From Flavobacteriales bacterium ALC-1 (GTDB lineage: Bacteria > Bacteroidota > Bacteroidia > Flavobacteriales > Flavobacteriaceae): a stretch of 64,000 nt of DNA. Shown in pieces: positions 7,770 through 16,629 of the stretch (positions within the stretch are counted from its first letter, which is position 1; each line of letters opens with the position of its first letter). The translations under genes were made by a program, and so were the position numbers. The stretch spans positions 97,789 to 161,788 of the forward strand of contig ABHI01000005.1 in assembly GCA_000171875.1 (NCBI GenBank), given 5' to 3'. The notes under the pieces are model-generated. The model worked only from the letters and a program-made list of their open reading frames with translations, was not told where the DNA came from and searched no databases.

Positions 7770-8513
7770 TTATTGAATTACAATCTTTCTTTTTGACAAT
7801 TCCAAGTTTAGAAATTCTAAAATCTCAATAGCATTTTCAGTATCTCCATGCACACAAAATGTTTCTGCTTTTATTGGCACTTCTACTCCATTAATAGTTT
7901 TTACTTTTTGTTGCTGAATCATAAGCAATGTATGATTCAAAATTTTATACTTATCTATCAATAATGCTGCATCATTCTTTCGTGACACTAAAGATAAGTC
8001 TTCATTATAATTTCTGTCCGCAAAAGCTTCATATACCACATCAATATGTTCCTCAATTGCTAATTGAGCAATAACTGAATTATAAGGAGCATATAATTTT
8101 AATGGCAAGGCCATACTTTTTACAACTTCTATAACAACTAAAGCCGTTTTTTCATCTCTAGCCGCAAGGTTATATAATGCTCCATGTGGCTTAATATGGT
8201 GCAATTGCGAATTCTCTTTAAGAAGTACTTTTTGCAAATCTCCTATTTGTTGTTTCAAGCTATTATATAAATCTGCAGCAGAGATTTTCATTTCTAACCT
8301 TCCGAAGTTAGCTTTGTCAGGAAAAGAGGGATGTGCACCAACTTTTACATGATGTGTGCTTGCTAGTCTTACAACCTCAGTCATTGTCGTTATATCACCA
8401 GCATGACCACCACAAGCAATATTACACGATGATAGATATGGCATTAACTTAACTTCGTTATTAACCCCTTCACCTACATCTGCATTAATATCTATACGAA
8501 CAATTTCATTCAT
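7770..8513 (-). CDS. pxpA: 5-oxoprolinase subunit PxpA (LamB/YcsF family)
   Basis: 247 residues of the LamB/YcsF family, the third 5-oxoprolinase subunit. The N-terminal RIDINADVGEG, SCNIACGGHAGD, VGAHPSFPD, HIKPHGALYNLA and EAFADRNY motifs are all present; their Asp/His residues resemble those of a polysaccharide-deacetylase-like metal site. It directly follows the transporter gene (one base between stop and start). The full subunit set supports a working enzyme that recycles 5-oxoproline formed from glutamine or glutathione breakdown. Confidence 0.95.
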   Translation of the reverse strand: MNEIVRIDINADVGEGVNNEVKLMPYLSSCNIACGGHAGDITTMTEVVRLASTHHVKVGAHPSFPDKANFGRLEMKISAADLYNSLKQQIGDLQKVLLKENSQLHHIKPHGALYNLAARDEKTALVVIEVVKSMALPLKLYAPYNSVIAQLAIEEHIDVVYEAFADRNYNEDLSLVSRKNDAALLIDKYKILNHTLLMIQQQKVKTINGVEVPIKAETFCVHGDTENAIEILEFLNLELSKRKIVIQ

Positions 8514-9737
8514 CTAAATCAATTTAAAGACGCTTAGAATTCCTTTAGCTCCCAAAAAGATAGTCACCAAGAGTATAGCAAAACCTAATACATTCTGAAG
8601 CTTAGAATTTTTATAACTGCCTAATACAGCGGATTTATTCATCACCCAAAGCAAAAACCCAGCAATTATTGGTAATAATAAACCATTAGCAACTTGTGCA
8701 AATTTTATAATCTCAATGGATTTAAACCCTATACTCGAAAACACAACTCCTAATCCAAGAATAAATATCCAAACAGCTCTGAATTTATTAGATTTTAAAT
8801 CAGCAGACCACCCCAAACAACCACTAGCGACAAAGGCTGCAGCTAATGGAGCCGTAATTGCACTTGTAATTCCGGCAGCAAATAAACCAATTGACAAGAA
8901 ATACTTGGCATTGGCACCAAACAAAGGCTCTAAGCCTTTAGCTAAATCTGACGCATTTGAAATCTCTTGATCTGTAATTGCTGATGCAGAAATGATAATA
9001 CACATAGACACTAAACCCCCTAAAACAACAGCTATGATGGTATCCTTTTTTGCAAAGCTTAAGTCACTTTTATTCTTCCATTTGGTTTTAGCTAAGGATG
9101 CGTGTAAAAATAAATTATAAGGTACTACAGTTGTCCCTATCAAGCCTATAATAGTTAAAATACTACCTTCTGGAGATTTAGGCAAAACTATATTTTCTAA
9201 CACCTCTATAAGGTTTGGTTTAGTGATGATGGCTGTTGTTAGAAATGCTAAACTCATCAGTATAACCAGAAAGACTAATGCTCTTTCCAGCACTTTATAA
9301 TTACCTATATAAAGCAATATAAAAGCGACAACACCAATACTTAAACTCATTACGTTAAGCTTTAAACTTCCTAATTCAATTAGCGGATTTCCAAAAAGGG
9401 TTTGCATACCTAATGCTCCTCCACTAATGTTTCCTGCTTCGTAAGCAGCATTACCAATTACAATGGCACTTAAAATTAAAACAATAGCAAACCCTCTAAA
9501 TATGGGGTTTTTAATCTCAGATCTTATGATTTCAGACAATCCTTTTTGAGATACAATACCCAAACGTGCTGCCATTTCTTGGAGTACAATGGTAGCTAGT
9601 ATTGATAGCACCATTGCCCATAATAAAGCATAACCAAAATTAACTCCTGCAATGGTACAAACTGTTACAGTTCCCGGTCCAATAAAAGCAGCAGCAACTA
9701 ATGGTCCAGGACCAATGTTTTTAAAAAAATTCTTCAT
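8514..9737 (-). CDS. Nramp-fold transporter with atypical substrate motifs
   Basis: 407 residues, about eleven transmembrane helices, Nramp (SLC11) fold. Family shape is clear from the first helix (GPGPLVAAAFIGPGTVTVCTIAG) and helix six (IGLIGTTVVPYNLFLHASL). The metal-binding motif of true Mn/Fe transporters, DPGN in helix one, reads GPGT here (residues 20-23), and MPHN in helix six reads VPYN (205-208). The coordinating Asp and Met are therefore missing, so I do not call it a manganese or iron importer. Its place between a DUF2891 lipoprotein and pxpA suggests import of a 5-oxoproline-related compound or a counter-ion needed by that pathway; this is inference. Confidence 0.88.
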   Translation of the reverse strand: MKNFFKNIGPGPLVAAAFIGPGTVTVCTIAGVNFGYALLWAMVLSILATIVLQEMAARLGIVSQKGLSEIIRSEIKNPIFRGFAIVLILSAIVIGNAAYEAGNISGGALGMQTLFGNPLIELGSLKLNVMSLSIGVVAFILLYIGNYKVLERALVFLVILMSLAFLTTAIITKPNLIEVLENIVLPKSPEGSILTIIGLIGTTVVPYNLFLHASLAKTKWKNKSDLSFAKKDTIIAVVLGGLVSMCIIISASAITDQEISNASDLAKGLEPLFGANAKYFLSIGLFAAGITSAITAPLAAAFVASGCLGWSADLKSNKFRAVWIFILGLGVVFSSIGFKSIEIIKFAQVANGLLLPIIAGFLLWVMNKSAVLGSYKNSKLQNVLGFAILLVTIFLGAKGILSVFKLI

Positions 9738-10843
9738 TAATTATCAATAGAATTTAACGCATAAATAGCAAAACTTCCTAACCAATGCCCCCCTTCATAG
9801 CTATCACCCACAATGCTTGGCAAGGAATAATTGATATGTTGATTCGCTATGTTTTTAAGGTGTGTGTATTCAGGTAAATCCTTTGCTATGTAGTTAAGAC
9901 TCCACGCTCTTGAAAAGTTGACACCATCGAGATGGACTAGTTTTCCGTCTGTTCTATCTGAAACTTTACCTGTTTCAATTTTGAAGGTTTTGTCTTTTAA
10001 TTGTGGCATAAAATCATTAACCCAAATATTAAAGGCTTCTTTAGATAAAACACGTCTCATCAAAGCTGCTTCTTCTAAACAAGGAGACAAAAAATCGAAT
10101 CCACCAGGCTCCCATTCTATTGGACAATCCTTATCATTATTATAAAAATCTCTAGCTCGCTTTTCAATTAAAATGGCTAATTGCTCATTATCTATTGTAG
10201 AAGCATAGTCATAAGCAAAGCTTAAACCAAATGCGGTATTTGGATGCTCACCTACTCTAATTGGGTAATTCAATTTTGGTAAAAACTCTAAATATTTATT
10301 AACGATTAAGTCGGTTAAAGGCTGAAGGTTAGTTTCTAATACTCTTGCAACTTCACTATCCCAAGTATGTAACTCTTCCGCTAGTTTTAATAACCAAGCC
10401 CAACCATAAGTACGCTCAAAGGATTTGTTATGCTTTCCTTCAAAATACAAGAGTTCTTGCTCTATGTTTTCTTTTGATATATTCTGAAGTAATTTTTGTT
10501 CAATATCAGCTCTTCCCTTTATATCTGGAAATTGTTTTAACAAGCTCACCAAACTCCAATGTCCATGGACCGCAGAATGCCAATCGAAACAACCATAAAA
10601 CGCAGGATGCAACGCTTTAGGTGACAGCAAATCTGAAGGACCACCAATGGTTTGATTGAGTTTGTTTGGATATTCCGTATTCATGCAATGCAATGGCAAT
10701 TGAGCCAATTTATTAGCTTCATCTAGATTTAAAACAGGAATATCAACTGTTTTAACATCTATACTACGCTCTTTTGTTTCAATTTTAGTTTGATTACAAC
10801 TCATCATTAAAAGAGCGAATAGTAATACGTAATAACTTTTCAT
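9737..10843 (-). CDS. DUF2891 lipoprotein
   Basis: 368 residues. Signal peptide with a lipobox (LLMMSC, Cys16), so probably membrane-anchored and facing the periplasm or surface. The rest matches DUF2891: GGPSDLLSPKALHPAFYGCFDWHSAVHGHW, the RTYGWAWLLKLAEEL helix, HPNTAFGLSFAYDYA, WEPGGFDFLSPCLEEAALMRRVL and SYEGGHWLGSFAIYAL. The helical pattern and conserved Trp/His/Glu suggest an alpha/alpha-toroid, as in many sugar-active proteins, but its activity is not known to me. The stop shares its last base region with the transporter start (one-base overlap), so the two are coupled. First gene of the pxp operon. Confidence 0.85.
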   Translation of the reverse strand: MKSYYVLLFALLMMSCNQTKIETKERSIDVKTVDIPVLNLDEANKLAQLPLHCMNTEYPNKLNQTIGGPSDLLSPKALHPAFYGCFDWHSAVHGHWSLVSLLKQFPDIKGRADIEQKLLQNISKENIEQELLYFEGKHNKSFERTYGWAWLLKLAEELHTWDSEVARVLETNLQPLTDLIVNKYLEFLPKLNYPIRVGEHPNTAFGLSFAYDYASTIDNEQLAILIEKRARDFYNNDKDCPIEWEPGGFDFLSPCLEEAALMRRVLSKEAFNIWVNDFMPQLKDKTFKIETGKVSDRTDGKLVHLDGVNFSRAWSLNYIAKDLPEYTHLKNIANQHINYSLPSIVGDSYEGGHWLGSFAIYALNSIDN

Positions 10844-10990
10844 TTTGATTTATCTTTTTCGTGTTTCTCAAAAATACAATAATTACATTTTAATTTTTTC
10901 ACCACACATCACTTCAAATTTCCTCAATATTATTTATCTTTCAAATAAATTTTAATTTCTATTCCAATCATTTTTTTTATAAACACCTAA

Positions 10991-13159
10991 ATGACAGAGA
11001 AAAAACGTCAAAAAAAGTGGCTCAATACACTAAAATTTTTAGCAGCATACCTTGTCGCAGCATGGACCTTTTTACAATTTATAGATTGGATTTTAAACCG
11101 CTATAATGTTTCACCACATTGGGTAGATATTTTATTATGGTTCTTTATAGGAATTACACCGTCACTCTTGATTTACTTTTATCATCAAGAACGCTTAAGC
11201 AAGCGTATATTAAAACTTAGAGAAAAAATAATCATTCCTCTTAATGTTATTCTCCTTGCCATTGCATTGTACTTTGGTTTTGGAAACAGCGACCTAGGAG
11301 CTACAACTAAAGAAATTCAATATACTGACGAACAAGGTCAGGCAAAAAGAGAAATTATTACAAAAGAAGAATTTAGAATTGGTGTACCCATTTATGGTTT
11401 TAAAAATTTAGATGAAGAAAAATCTTTAGATTGGTTACGCTATGGTATAGGGCGATTATTAGAAGAAGATTTAAGTCAGAACAAGAGCTTAAGTCCAGAC
11501 TTTGGTTTTTACACGGACACATCAACTAAAATTGAAGAATCTTCTCTTTTTAATGATTTTTACATAGATGGTGATTATAAAAAGGATGGTGACCTATATA
11601 CTATAAAAGCATATAAACGAAAATCTACCAATGGAAAAATACTCAAAGAACAAGTATTTACTGGTAAAGATATATTACCATTAATAGATGAAATAACAGT
11701 ATTTATTACAGAAAATTCTGGATTTATTGAAACGAGGCAATTACGTTACTTAGATTACCCTATCAATGAGTTTATGAGTAGTTCATTAGAAGCCATTAAA
11801 GAATATTTAAATGGTAATTATAGTAAAGCTATAGCCATAGATAAGAATTTTGCCCTGGCTTATTTAGAATATGCTAAACGATCTCTACGGGTAAGTAGAG
11901 GCAAATTAGAAGTGCAAGATCTGGCTGACAAAGCATTTGATAATAGAAATAGATTACCACTTCAAAAACAGTTAGAAGTGCATATTCAACGTAGCTTAGC
12001 CTATGAAAATTTTGATGATGCTACTGAACAGGTGAAGCTTCAATTAGAAGTAGATCCTCATAATTCTTTCTATAATCAAGTTTTATTCAGTATTTATGGA
12101 GAAACCAAGCAAACCGACAAATTCTTTGAATCCTCTGGAAAATTATTTGACATGGATCAAAATCCAGATACAGGAACAAATCTTGCTATTGCTTCGATGG
12201 TAAGTGGTAATGATGAGATGCTAATTAATGAAATTGAAAAATACGAAATCATAAGTCCTAATCTAAAGGTTTTTAAAATACAACCTTTATTATTTAGAAA
12301 TGAAATTACTAAAGCTGATGCATTATTAGAAGATATAAAAACACTTTACCCTAATTATAAAAACCGCGCTCAAGTTTATGATTCTGCTGTACAATATTTG
12401 AAAAAGAATGATTATAACATTTCAAAGTTTAAAAAGTTTGAAGGCATATATCGCTCTAGCTTTAATGAGCAAACCAGCACCTATTGGGTTGAAAACAATA
12501 GACTAATACATTATGTGAAAAACCAAAGAATGCGCGCCCTTCTTCCAGCTGGGGAGAATAGTGTCGTCTCTGGTTTTTTAAATAATGAAACTTACAAACA
12601 TAATTTAGTAGTAGATAGCACTTATAAAGTTATTGGAATCAATTTTCAAGAATTTAATTATCGAAACACTAATTCATATTGGTATTGGAAAGAAGATGAA
12701 TCTATACAAAAAGCCCATGAGGCCTTTGACAATGGGGATATCGAGTCTGCAAAAAAATTATATAACGTCGCTCTTGAAAACAACCCAAAGCATGCATATT
12801 TATCTAATACTTTGGCATATATAAATTATATAACAAATACATCAAAAGACAATATAAACCAACAAAATAAAAGCTTCTCTGGCGATTATGGTCCGAGGAA
12901 ATTTTGGGTTGAAGAGGATAAATTTTATTACAAACGTAAAGATAATAATACTGAATTGGCAAAGGTAGAATTGTTACCTATCTCAGAAAATCGTTATATG
13001 GATTTAACTCGACTAGGGACCATAATGGAATTTGTAGAAGATTCGCCTGGAAAACTCGCTTCAAAAGCTTATAGCTATATCATTGGTAATGAATTACGTT
13101 TTGAATGGGAGTTTGTAGATAATGATAATGTGAAAAATTATTTTTTAATAGACGACTAG
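10991..13159 (+). CDS. Membrane-anchored TPR protein with two C-terminal beta domains
   Basis: 722 residues. Three N-terminal transmembrane helices (about 13-35, 44-63, 80-98) are followed by a domain with DWLRYGIGRLLEEDLSQN, similar to the region after the membrane part in TPR-containing proteins often linked to adenylate cyclases or winged-helix regulators. Then come TPR-like helices (about 260-450). Two similar beta-rich segments follow, each with an F.G.Y...YWVE/FWVE...Y...N...LLP pattern, separated by another TPR pair (AHEAFDNGDIESAKKLYNVAL). No enzymatic motif is seen. It is divergent from the pxp operon and stands alone; a scaffold or sensing role is an inference. Confidence 0.75.
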   Translation: MTEKKRQKKWLNTLKFLAAYLVAAWTFLQFIDWILNRYNVSPHWVDILLWFFIGITPSLLIYFYHQERLSKRILKLREKIIIPLNVILLAIALYFGFGNSDLGATTKEIQYTDEQGQAKREIITKEEFRIGVPIYGFKNLDEEKSLDWLRYGIGRLLEEDLSQNKSLSPDFGFYTDTSTKIEESSLFNDFYIDGDYKKDGDLYTIKAYKRKSTNGKILKEQVFTGKDILPLIDEITVFITENSGFIETRQLRYLDYPINEFMSSSLEAIKEYLNGNYSKAIAIDKNFALAYLEYAKRSLRVSRGKLEVQDLADKAFDNRNRLPLQKQLEVHIQRSLAYENFDDATEQVKLQLEVDPHNSFYNQVLFSIYGETKQTDKFFESSGKLFDMDQNPDTGTNLAIASMVSGNDEMLINEIEKYEIISPNLKVFKIQPLLFRNEITKADALLEDIKTLYPNYKNRAQVYDSAVQYLKKNDYNISKFKKFEGIYRSSFNEQTSTYWVENNRLIHYVKNQRMRALLPAGENSVVSGFLNNETYKHNLVVDSTYKVIGINFQEFNYRNTNSYWYWKEDESIQKAHEAFDNGDIESAKKLYNVALENNPKHAYLSNTLAYINYITNTSKDNINQQNKSFSGDYGPRKFWVEEDKFYYKRKDNNTELAKVELLPISENRYMDLTRLGTIMEFVEDSPGKLASKAYSYIIGNELRFEWEFVDNDNVKNYFLIDD

Positions 13160-13224
13160 TCAAAATAACCCTCTATATCTAAATTGTTGTCTTAAAAAGA
13201 TTTATCATTCCATTTTTTTTAATC

Positions 13225-14628
13225 CTATAATTTATATCGCAGCCCAAACAACACTCTAAATTGGTTGTTATTAAAAGTTTGATTGTTATTGTCTATTGGT
13301 TTTTCAAAGTAATTATAGCTTGGTTCTAAAAACAGAATCATCTTTTTTGCCAACTTATAAGAAATACTCGAATTTAAAGTTGCTCCAAAAACTGTAGTAT
13401 TAACACCAAGGTTCTCACCTATATGTTCATCATTCAGAAAAACGCTATTATCAGTTAAAAAATTAACGTTCCCGCCTACTCCAAGAGATACATCATATTT
13501 TTCACCTGCTACTACTCTATACGACAACTCTATTGGCACTTGGATATAATCAAGCTGCTGTAGCAGAGTCCCTTCATTAATAATCTCATTATTAGTAGAA
13601 AAGTCATTAATAGCTTCTTGTGATGCAAGAAATAATATATCTTGATTACTTATAATATTTTGAGAATTACCTGCACTAAGAGTAGTTGCTGAACTTATAT
13701 ACTTAACACCATTCACCTCTTGACCCAGTATATTTTTACCTATTCCAGATTTTACAACAAGTTTATCTGAAATAGAATAACCCAATTTAAAAGCATACAC
13801 AAAGTCGTTTTGTGATACTGTATTTACTGATGCATTTTGAATGGACGATTGAGGGCTGCTAGTATTAGTTAATCCTGCTAAAACTTCAACAGACCATTTT
13901 GAGTTTACTTCTTTATTAATGTTTGTGCTATCTCTATCATTCTCATTTTTAGTCATAAGCTCTTTATTTATATCTAACAGAGAAACATCTTTAACTTTAG
14001 AAATTGAATCATTATATACAACCACTTTATCTTTTACATAATTAACTGTTTTATTCTTTTTCTGTAAAGCAGCCATGTCCTTGTTGTTGACTTTATCATT
14101 CTTTTCTTTTACACTATTTTGAGAATAGCTGTTATTATACTTAGACTTTTTCTCCTTTTCGTTTTTATTCTTTTTATTAATATTTTCAACAATAGCCTTA
14201 TTCTTTTTGTTATTCTGCAATATTTTATTTCTTTCCGATAGTTGTTTTTGACTAGCTACATTTTTTAAGAGTTCTTCAGTAATGTCTGATTCTTCAATTA
14301 CTCCATCATTATTGGAATCACTACTATTTGTTCCCTTAACTATTTTAGTGTTTTGTTTTTCTAATCCATTAATTGTATCACCCTCTGTAGATTTCTCTAT
14401 GTCAGTTATTTCATTAATAGGCTTACTATTAGAGACTGAAGAATCAGTAAGCATATAGCCAATTAGAACTAGTAAAACTGCAGCAGCAGAACCCCATAAA
14501 AAAAAGATTCTTTTTTTCTTTTTTTTAGGATGAAGCCTTGCTTCTATATTATCCCACAACTCTTTTGGAGGTTCCTTAGAAAACTCACCTAAATCACCAT
14601 ATATGTCTTCAATTCTATCCTTCTTCAT
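13225..14628 (-). CDS. Fused anti-sigma-like / outer-membrane beta-barrel protein
   Basis: 467 residues. Residues 1-40 are a short cytoplasmic segment (GEFSKEPPKELWDNIEARL) typical of the N-termini of proteins encoded after ECF sigma factors in Flavobacteriia. One transmembrane helix follows (41-60), after a KKKKKR stretch. Residues about 61-245 are a low-complexity Lys/Asn/Ser-rich linker. From about 246 the chain has alternating beta strands of an OmpW/PorT-like barrel (WSVEVLAGLTNT ... VLFGLRYKL). The start overlaps the sigma gene by four bases. A chain that spans from inner-membrane anchor to outer-membrane barrel could link envelope state to sigma activity; this is inferred. Confidence 0.82.
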   Translation of the reverse strand: MKKDRIEDIYGDLGEFSKEPPKELWDNIEARLHPKKKKKRIFFLWGSAAAVLLVLIGYMLTDSSVSNSKPINEITDIEKSTEGDTINGLEKQNTKIVKGTNSSDSNNDGVIEESDITEELLKNVASQKQLSERNKILQNNKKNKAIVENINKKNKNEKEKKSKYNNSYSQNSVKEKNDKVNNKDMAALQKKNKTVNYVKDKVVVYNDSISKVKDVSLLDINKELMTKNENDRDSTNINKEVNSKWSVEVLAGLTNTSSPQSSIQNASVNTVSQNDFVYAFKLGYSISDKLVVKSGIGKNILGQEVNGVKYISSATTLSAGNSQNIISNQDILFLASQEAINDFSTNNEIINEGTLLQQLDYIQVPIELSYRVVAGEKYDVSLGVGGNVNFLTDNSVFLNDEHIGENLGVNTTVFGATLNSSISYKLAKKMILFLEPSYNYFEKPIDNNNQTFNNNQFRVLFGLRYKL

Positions 14629-15179
14629 GACACTTTTATGTTTAATTCCTCATTGATTTTTGTTCTTAATACACTTTTGGCTCTACTGAGTAACGATTTT
14701 GATGTTCCTACAGCTATTTTTAACTTATCTGCTATTGCTTTATGGCTGTAATCTTCAAAAACATATAGGTTAAATACCATTTTATAATTATCTGGCAGTT
14801 GTTGTATGTGTTTTAACAACTCATCTTGAGACAAAGCTAGATCAAGCCCATTCGTTTTATCCTCAATACTAGTATTAAGGTTAGAATCATCAATCGCAAC
14901 ATATAGTCGTCGCTGTTTTTTTCGTAATACTTCTAGTGCTTCATTTACGAAAATACGTTTAGCCCATCCTTCAAAACTTCCATTAAAATTGTATTGATTT
15001 ATCTTTTGAAACAGAATAATAAAGCCATCTTGAAAAACATCATCTGCTTCTACTTTATTCCTCATATACTTTAAACAAATACCATACAATACTGGAGAAA
15101 GCAACGTGTATAATTCACGCTGCCCTTCCCTATCACTCTTAACACATTTTTGTATGAGTATCCGTAGTTTTTTATCCAA
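14625..15179 (-). CDS. ECF-type RNA polymerase sigma factor
   Basis: 184 residues with region 2 (LYGICLKYMRNKVEADDVFQDGFIILFQKI, FEGWAKRIFVNEALEVLRK) and region 4 (LPDNYKMVFNLYVFEDYSHKAIADKLKIAVGTSKSLLSRAKSVL). The start is a TTG at 15179; no ATG is available in frame between it and the preceding stop. It is translationally coupled to the fused anti-sigma/barrel gene downstream, the usual way such factors are held inactive. The genes it controls are unknown, and its own operon is a likely target. Confidence 0.9.
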   Translation of the reverse strand: MDKKLRILIQKCVKSDREGQRELYTLLSPVLYGICLKYMRNKVEADDVFQDGFIILFQKINQYNFNGSFEGWAKRIFVNEALEVLRKKQRRLYVAIDDSNLNTSIEDKTNGLDLALSQDELLKHIQQLPDNYKMVFNLYVFEDYSHKAIADKLKIAVGTSKSLLSRAKSVLRTKINEELNIKVS

Positions 15180-15288
15180 ACTGTTACTGTCTATATATGC
15201 ATTGAAAATACTGTTTTTAATATTGACCTTAAAAGCTGTCTGTAATAATTAAATCCGCAAAGGGCATCTATTTTTGGATTATATCTCT

Positions 15289-16575
15289 TTAAAATTGAAT
15301 TGTACTCATAAGCTCTAATTCAAAATCATCTGCATAATTATATTGATGTATTACGTTTTCTCCAACAGCAATTAAATGAGATTCTAAAGGAATAATATCT
15401 TTTAAATCTGATTGATACGTATTTTCTAATACGATCTGACTTGGATTTTGAGCATCAAAAACATTAATACCATTATCATTACATACATAAAGCACCTGAT
15501 TTCTTATTCCTAAACCATAAGGACTAGATAAAAAGTATGTAGAGTATTCTATAGGTGTACTAATATCTGTAATATCAATCACATTGATTTGATCTTCGAT
15601 TGCTCCACAAGAATTTTCCCCTCTTACAGTAATATATGCTGTATATCCTTCAACTACAACCGGATCACAACCTGTAGCGTGAGAAAATGATGATATATAA
15701 GTTGGATTGAATGCATCCTCCAAACCAACTATATGCATACCGTTAGTCGCTCCTATAAACAAATTCTCTTTTAAAATATATGTAGTTTCAAGTTCCCCTC
15801 CAAACCAGCCTTCCATCCACGTCTCTGACGTTAAAGAAATGTCATTGTGATCAGTAATATCGAACGTATATAACATGTAATCATCTATAGTATATAATGC
15901 ATTGTTAAAAATTTGAAATTTAGCATAAGATCCACCAACACCTATATTATTACCTATAGTATTTGCCAAAGCATCAAATTCAAAAATTGATATAGAATTC
16001 CAATTATATATATTAGAATTACTTTCTACTTCTACAATTGACATATTAACCGTTGTATAATTTGCTATAAATTCATCACCATTACTAGGGTATATATCTG
16101 ACTGATAATAGGAAACATCATCAGGGAATGTTGCATAATACGACAGCATATCTTCTTCTACATTAAGAAGCTGTATATTAGACACATTACTTATATCAAA
16201 CACCACTAAATCCATAAAATTATCAGCATATAGAATACCATTCTTTACGGAAATATCATTAACTCCTTCTAATTCTATAAATGCCAAATTTTGAGGATTT
16301 TCTGGACTTTGATTATCAAATATATGTATACCAGAATGTTGTGCTATATAAAATAGTAAATCGTCATAGACATAAATTTTTCCATCAGAATTAGTTGATC
16401 GAGCTGAAGTGATTTTAATTGAATTTCTGAATTCAGATTTAGATTTTATTACAGGAACAGTTACAGCTACTCTGTTTATAAGTCCGTTAAAATCATCATC
16501 ACTTTTACAATTTGTTAGTTGCAAGCACATTATTACAACTATGGCTAAGGCAGAAATTTTGTTTTTCATAATCAT
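15289..16575 (-). CDS. LVIVD-repeat lipoprotein
   Basis: 428 residues. Signal peptide with a lipobox ending LQLTNC. The mature protein consists of repeated blades with the LVIVD-type pattern, for example GIHIFDNQSPENPQNLAFIEL, LVVFDISNVSNIQLL, LYTFDITDHNDISLTS, INVIDITDISTPIEYS and INVFDAQNPSQIVLENTY. This implies a beta-propeller exposed at the cell envelope. Some members are cell-surface proteins; no enzyme motif is visible. It lies 110 bases upstream of the ECF sigma gene on the same strand and could share regulation with it. Confidence 0.85.
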   Translation of the reverse strand: MIMKNKISALAIVVIMCLQLTNCKSDDDFNGLINRVAVTVPVIKSKSEFRNSIKITSARSTNSDGKIYVYDDLLFYIAQHSGIHIFDNQSPENPQNLAFIELEGVNDISVKNGILYADNFMDLVVFDISNVSNIQLLNVEEDMLSYYATFPDDVSYYQSDIYPSNGDEFIANYTTVNMSIVEVESNSNIYNWNSISIFEFDALANTIGNNIGVGGSYAKFQIFNNALYTIDDYMLYTFDITDHNDISLTSETWMEGWFGGELETTYILKENLFIGATNGMHIVGLEDAFNPTYISSFSHATGCDPVVVEGYTAYITVRGENSCGAIEDQINVIDITDISTPIEYSTYFLSSPYGLGIRNQVLYVCNDNGINVFDAQNPSQIVLENTYQSDLKDIIPLESHLIAVGENVIHQYNYADDFELELMSTIQF

Positions 16576-16629
16576 TGTTTATTAATAAGATGAAAAAAAA
16601 ACAAAAGGTTGCAGTGATTGGCAAAAAAA

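Noticed and set aside
8514..9737. Manganese/iron importer MntH
   Set aside because: The DPGN and MPHN motifs are not conserved, and the gene sits in a 5-oxoprolinase operon.
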